A DNA stretch of 64,000 bases from Stenopsyche tienmushanensis (lineage: Eukaryota; Arthropoda; Insecta; Trichoptera; Stenopsychidae). Numbering within the stretch: the first letter of the stretch is position 1; the number at the start of each line of letters is the position of its first letter. The stretch lies in assembly GCA_008973525.1 (NCBI GenBank), contig WACJ01000127.1, forward strand, positions 1 through 64,000. The letters run 5' to 3'. A program made the position numbers and the translations under genes. Positions 59,574 to 64,000 of this stretch are shown in pieces. The notes under the pieces were generated by a model. That model saw only the letters and a program-made list of their open reading frames with translations. It ran no database searches and was not told where the DNA came from.

Positions 59574-62500
59574 TGTGTTGTGTGAATAATGAAATGAAAA
59601 TAAATAGATATACAAACATAGTGCGAGCTTTAATAGAACAGAAGAAACAAATAAACCAGCAATAAAATACCAATAAGTACCTAAGAAAAAGTAGAGAATA
59701 ACGAGTCAGGCAAAGGACAAACATTTTTTTTTTAAATGTAGTATTACACAAAGCCCATGAAGTTAAATTGTATTCATTGACGGAACGATTGATCGGTACA
59801 CATGTTGTGCCATCGGCCATTATATTGTTCAGAGGTATCATACAAACAATTGATGGAATTGTATATAAAAACATATTCAATTGACAGACGGCAATTAAAG
59901 CTGAATATTGACGATTCCGTGTATCATACACAATATTGCTGTCCGTATTTTATTTTGATGCCGTGATGAAATATCGAAATTTATTTTTCCAATACTTAAA
60001 GATGCTCATCAGCAAGATGACCTGACAAATCAGATTGGAACTTATTTCCACCCGCATGTCCAACTATGCGGCACACCACCCCCAGGATACCTTTCCATCG
60101 ACGTTAATCCTTGCAGACAGAAGCCCATCGCATACGCGAAATCCCCATTGATGTAATAAATTCCCTTATATTCGTGATGCAGCATCCCGCATGTGTAATT
60201 TTAAAGAAAGGAATTAACGCCATCTGTCGCCCTGCCGTTCAATGCTACGCAAATATAAAACACGGGAGGGTTACCTTCAGCCCCAGGGCACTCCTGCTCC
60301 CCCAAGTCTTTTAAAGGTATTAGGTGTTCGGCTGTCCATTGGAGGGAACTATTGCTACCGCCGACTCCTGCGAAACGCTGAGGGGTTGCCAATATTAAAC
60401 TTATTGTTCTCGATTAATCGATATCGCAAGGATTTGATATCCTCGACAGATGACCGATATTAAATTTAATATTTTTATTTAAAAAAAAAATACTAATCTG
60501 TCTACATGCATTTTTCCAGATTTCTGGACAATGCTTGATTGTAAATGTGTATCGATTTTTCATGCCCTTGCATTATTTGGTCACAAGGGCTCGGAGGCAG
60601 GAAGGGTATGCAGGTTAGGGTGAAATGGTCTAAAAGGATTACCGGGAGACGGGACAATGCATTAATTTGCATCGAGAGTGAAAGGTTTTGTATTGGTTGA
60701 TGTAAAATGAGAGGAGGGTATTTGAAGTGCTCCGACATTACTAATAAAGAAGTACTATTTTATTACTCGTACTTAAACACATGTCCACATATTCGCTGAT
60801 GAATATTCATATATATTTTTTGTAATCGGAACCAATCTGTTATGAGCTGTACGAGCGCATTAATATGATCGTTAAAATTCGATGGAATAGTTAACGTCTA
60901 GGAGGACCAATTTCAATAAGAATGGTTCAAAATTCACACTGTCAGACTCACAATGATACTTCTACTGCCAATATTCAACAATCGGATGAATACAAAAATA
61001 TCAAAATTTTAAGGACCTCCAAAATTAGGCCAAAATCGATTAAAATTATGGTTTTTGAATTGTTTTAAAAAATCGTGGAAATAGACATTAGTCCATGTAT
61101 TTAAAAGACGCCTGACGCAAGATCAGTTGTTATCACGCCAGGAAGATCGATCAGGCGAGGACCACGATTCGATTCTTCAAGAGGACAATTTAATTTGGGC
61201 CGAAGGGTGAAAGTGATTAATGCAAAACCATTATTACCTTTTAGGGCGTAATCCATCAGGCGAGCTGTATTAAATAAACGGTCTAAGTGACGTGCCACCA
61301 TTTAGAGTATCGTCGGGTGAGCAGACAGCCATCAGGATAAACGACTGAAAGACTATTTATTTACCTGAACACCACGTTTATATTAGACTGACTTGAACAT
61401 TTTTCAACTTCGTAAAAATTAAATAACCCGAAGAAAGACAAAACAGCACTAAAAGCCAATATTTCGGCGGAGGAAAAGCTTATAACGCATTTATCTACAT
61501 GAAATATTCTAACAAGGACATAAAATTACACAACTTTAAGATCTAAGCAAATTAATACCATATAAACATGCATCGTATATTATAGAACATTACTTATTAT
61601 GGAAATCGCGTAATTTATTAGCAATTATCCACAAAAGCCAAGGCTGCATTAAACTATGTAAATATTGGTACTTTCATTCAGTACAGAGGACGTTAAGCAA
61701 GACGCCATTTAAGATGTCTGCTTTTAGGATACCTAAGGGACCAATTAGAAGTCTTACCTCAACCGTAGTTTATTTACTCAATTTACTTACATTGTCTGCA
61801 AGGAATGCCGCCATCGTAAAAAAGTACGACTAAAAAGACAAGCTTTAAAGCATCGACGCAATGGGAGATAGGATAAAAATAAACCTTATCTTTTATATCT
61901 GATTAATGAGACAGCTACGTGATATATATCGGACGTAAATAAAAAGGAATGTACCAAATTAACCATAATGATGTTCGCGCTCATCAAAATTTAAATTCTA
62001 CTTAAATCAACCGTTCTTTGTTGGAAATTATATTTGAATATTTTTCATATAATATCTATAAAATAAAGAAATGACAGTCAACGCCTAAAGAAAACAAGAA
62101 TTGTTCTTATTGGCAAAATCTCATATTTACAGAGGTGAGCTTAAGTTATTTTTTTAAAAATCTGAGCATTATTTAATTTCTCTATAAGAATCTTCATTTA
62201 AAAATATACCTCCTATTTCTCGACTAAATTTTTACATTTTTTTTATAATTTAAAAGAGTGGATTATTTTGAAATCTGAAATCAAATCTGAAATATTTTGA
62301 TCTCTTACGACTCGTTTTTTTTTTCATTTTGAAGTTCACGTTGATAGATGGTATTTATAAATGAATGATTGCAAATTAAAGTCCATTATAGTTACATTCA
62401 ACTTTTTGCGTGTATTAGTCTACAGTTACGGCTATTAGTTAAAGATCGCCCCAGAGAAAACGTAATTGTTGCATGTTGCATATAATTGCACAACATTGTA

Positions 62501-63499
62501 TCATTATTATGATCACTTTTCAATTTATTGCCTGGTAGTAAATACTTTAATATGCGGCATTTCATTTCGTTTTATATAAATCATGAAAATAATTTAAAAT
62601 GAACTATTTGCGGAATTAAAAATCATACATTATCGAAATTAAAAAATATATAACTGTATAAGTACTTCACAATGCAGACGTAAAATTCATGAATTCCCTT
62701 AAATAATAATCACACTAGGTATATATAAGATAGCCACTTAGTTAAAGTTTGATTCTAAGCTCTTCTAAAAGAAAGAATAGCTCTTTTTATATCTAGCATT
62801 CATTTTTGCCTCTGAGTAAAATTTATAACTGAAATAATTCGTATTTAAGATATATCTATATAATCTGTATACAAATGGTATATGATAATTGATTTTACAT
62901 TTAAAATAAGAAAAAAAATCTTATGAATTTTTCCAATATCAAATTTGTTGACTATTTTTAAATGATGATTCGTCCAAGTGATGATGTCTACTTTCGTATC
63001 TGAGGCATGTTCGAAATGCGAGACTAATTAAGAAATAGTGTCTTATCCTATCTCACCGCTGCCGAACAACAAACACCTTTCAGCTTCAGAAACGTGTCAT
63101 TTTTTCAGCTACGCAAAGAACGTCCGATTTTCACCTCATCTATGATTTATAGATCATCCTCGGCGCTCGTGTGACATACAACATAAAATTAAAAATGTTT
63201 CACCTTCCATACATCAAGATAGCGATACGCAAATAGTCTCCTACCTGTCTTCAGTGTTGTAAATCGACGCAAACACGCGTTTTTTTGTGTCGAAAAATAT
63301 ATGAGGGTGGATCAAAAACTATGTAAAAATATATAAGATATTTACAACACATAACAATATTTATAATTAAATGATAAACCTTAACAAAATTATTGAACCC
63401 GGTATAACAGCAAAAGTATTATTTTATTTTTATAACCGGATTATATCCAAAATATCATTATTTTTGTTTTTTTCTTCCGGTATATTTTACACTTTACGA
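59574..63499. other. Non-coding stretch with several GC-richer islands
   Basis: Islands lie at about 60020-60440, 60560-60740, 61080-61320 and 62980-63260. A 127-codon minus frame (59548-59931) is hydrophobic at its C-terminal end but matches nothing recognised. The segment 61400-62970 is very AT-rich and empty. Confidence 0.4.
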
Positions 63500-63710
63500 A
63501 GAGGTTACAGCTATGAGCCTGCGGGAAGGACATCTTCCCACAGCCAAGGTTATTCAATGACTTTCTAATTCCCGCGTGTCAACACAGGATGAAAAGCAAT
63601 GTACGCGTAAGAATTTAGATAGATTATAGAATAAGACACAATGTGTCCACAGGGAGGCAGAAAAATATTGCTGTTAATCTGGCGAATTGCATCTGCAAAG
63701 ATTAACAGCG
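63500..63710 (+). repeat. Hairpin-bearing repeat, copy 2
   Basis: Homologous to 17572-17815. It starts GAGGTTACAGCTATG and has the stem-loop CTGCGGGAAG-GACAT-CTTCCCACAG (63519-63543) with one mismatch. It continues through CACAGGATG and CTGTTAATCTGGCGAATTGC. It abuts the repeat at 63711. Confidence 0.6.
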
Positions 63711-64000
63711 GCAAAATCGCATAAAAAAGCTATGATTTACATAGAAAAAGTGAAGATGCGTTCCATGGATTTTAAAAATCGCATAACTTGGAAATAATCA
63801 TATTAAATATATCCAAAATCATACAAAAAAGTTAATAAAAAAACAGGAAAACAAGGCAATTTAAAAATAGCATTTTTGGTAACACTTTAAGGATGTCTTG
63901 CATCATTGGTAAATTTTTAAGGATGTCTGACGTCTGGCATCTCTTAATCCAGACATCTACTAGAGATAAAATAATCATTTTAATTACAAATTATCATCGC
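63711..64000. mobile_element. Second copy of the 51.2-kb TA-flanked element, cut by the window end
   Basis: It aligns with 51212-51510: TTACATAGAAAAAGTGAAGA, TGCGTTC-ATGGATTTTAA, CGCATAACTT, AAAATAGCATTTTT and AAGGATGTCTGAC. The first 40 bases of the element, including its terminal repeat, are missing on the left, and the right part lies beyond the window. A 25-bp tandem duplication of the GGATGTCT...CATTGGTAA segment is present near 63890-63925. Confidence 0.7.

Noticed and set aside
59548..59931. 127-codon minus-strand frame with a hydrophobic C-terminal half
   Set aside because: Hydrophobicity follows from T-rich codons; no receptor or transporter family is recognisable and no neighbouring exon was found.
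1..64000. Bacterial operons, CRISPR arrays, rRNA or functional tRNA genes
   Set aside because: None was seen: no gene packing, no regularly spaced identical repeats, no rRNA core sequences and no foldable intact tRNA.

Overview
This window looks like gene-poor nuclear DNA from an arthropod, most probably an insect. It is strongly AT-rich and has no convincing multi-exon gene, no bacterial gene packing, no tRNA or rRNA gene and no CRISPR array. The longest open frames (about 115-135 codons) lack recognisable domains, and some are open on both strands. The order of insect cannot be read from the sequence. Clues are broken mariner, Tc1, piggyBac, hAT, Tigger/pogo and Mutator-like transposases, tRNA-derived SINEs, short solo LTRs, and a fragment of the 'CCACTGC...ATAGGCCTC' motif common in arthropod repeats.

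Layout, 1-22 kb: piggyBac-type MITE (1.3 kb), Tigger relic (2.75 kb), hAT relic (5.7-6.2 kb) with a SINE next to it carrying an 8-bp target-site duplication (6.5 kb), Tc1 relic (8.4 kb), internally deleted mariner with both terminal repeats (11.1-11.7 kb), two SINE pieces in opposite orientation (11.9-12.1 kb), a GC-rich block (16 kb), a piggyBac-like end with tandem repeats (16.9 kb), a hairpin-bearing repeat (17.6 kb), a G-quadruplex motif (19.19 kb) and a solo LTR (21.8 kb).

22-42 kb: second hAT relic (24-24.8 kb), tRNA-Asn-like SINE head (25.4 kb), a TTAA-flanked MITE (27.1 kb) with a sister copy in the opposite orientation (38.2 kb), a SINE (30.4 kb), a LINE/SINE tail (32.6 kb), second LTR (33.2 kb), a fold-back element (34.5 kb), a second deleted mariner (36-36.9 kb) and a second Tigger relic (41.2 kb).

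42-64 kb: Tc1/mariner relic (43.6 kb), Mutator-like relic (46.3-46.9 kb), LINE reverse-transcriptase relic next to a mariner (48.3-49.4 kb), a complete 1.13-kb TA-flanked terminal-inverted-repeat element (51.2-52.3 kb) with a second copy cut by the window end (63.7 kb), a piggyBac relic (55.7-57.2 kb), a SINE (59.2 kb) and scattered copies of smaller repeats.

Between the repeats lie about two dozen islands of 150-700 bases with clearly higher GC content and no coding signal. They resemble conserved non-coding or regulatory DNA in a large intergenic region or intron, but conservation cannot be tested here. No gene here is judged functional: every transposase has stops, frameshifts or deletions. 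I found no convincing undescribed molecular system. The most useful leads are the uncharacterised repeat families and the islands.
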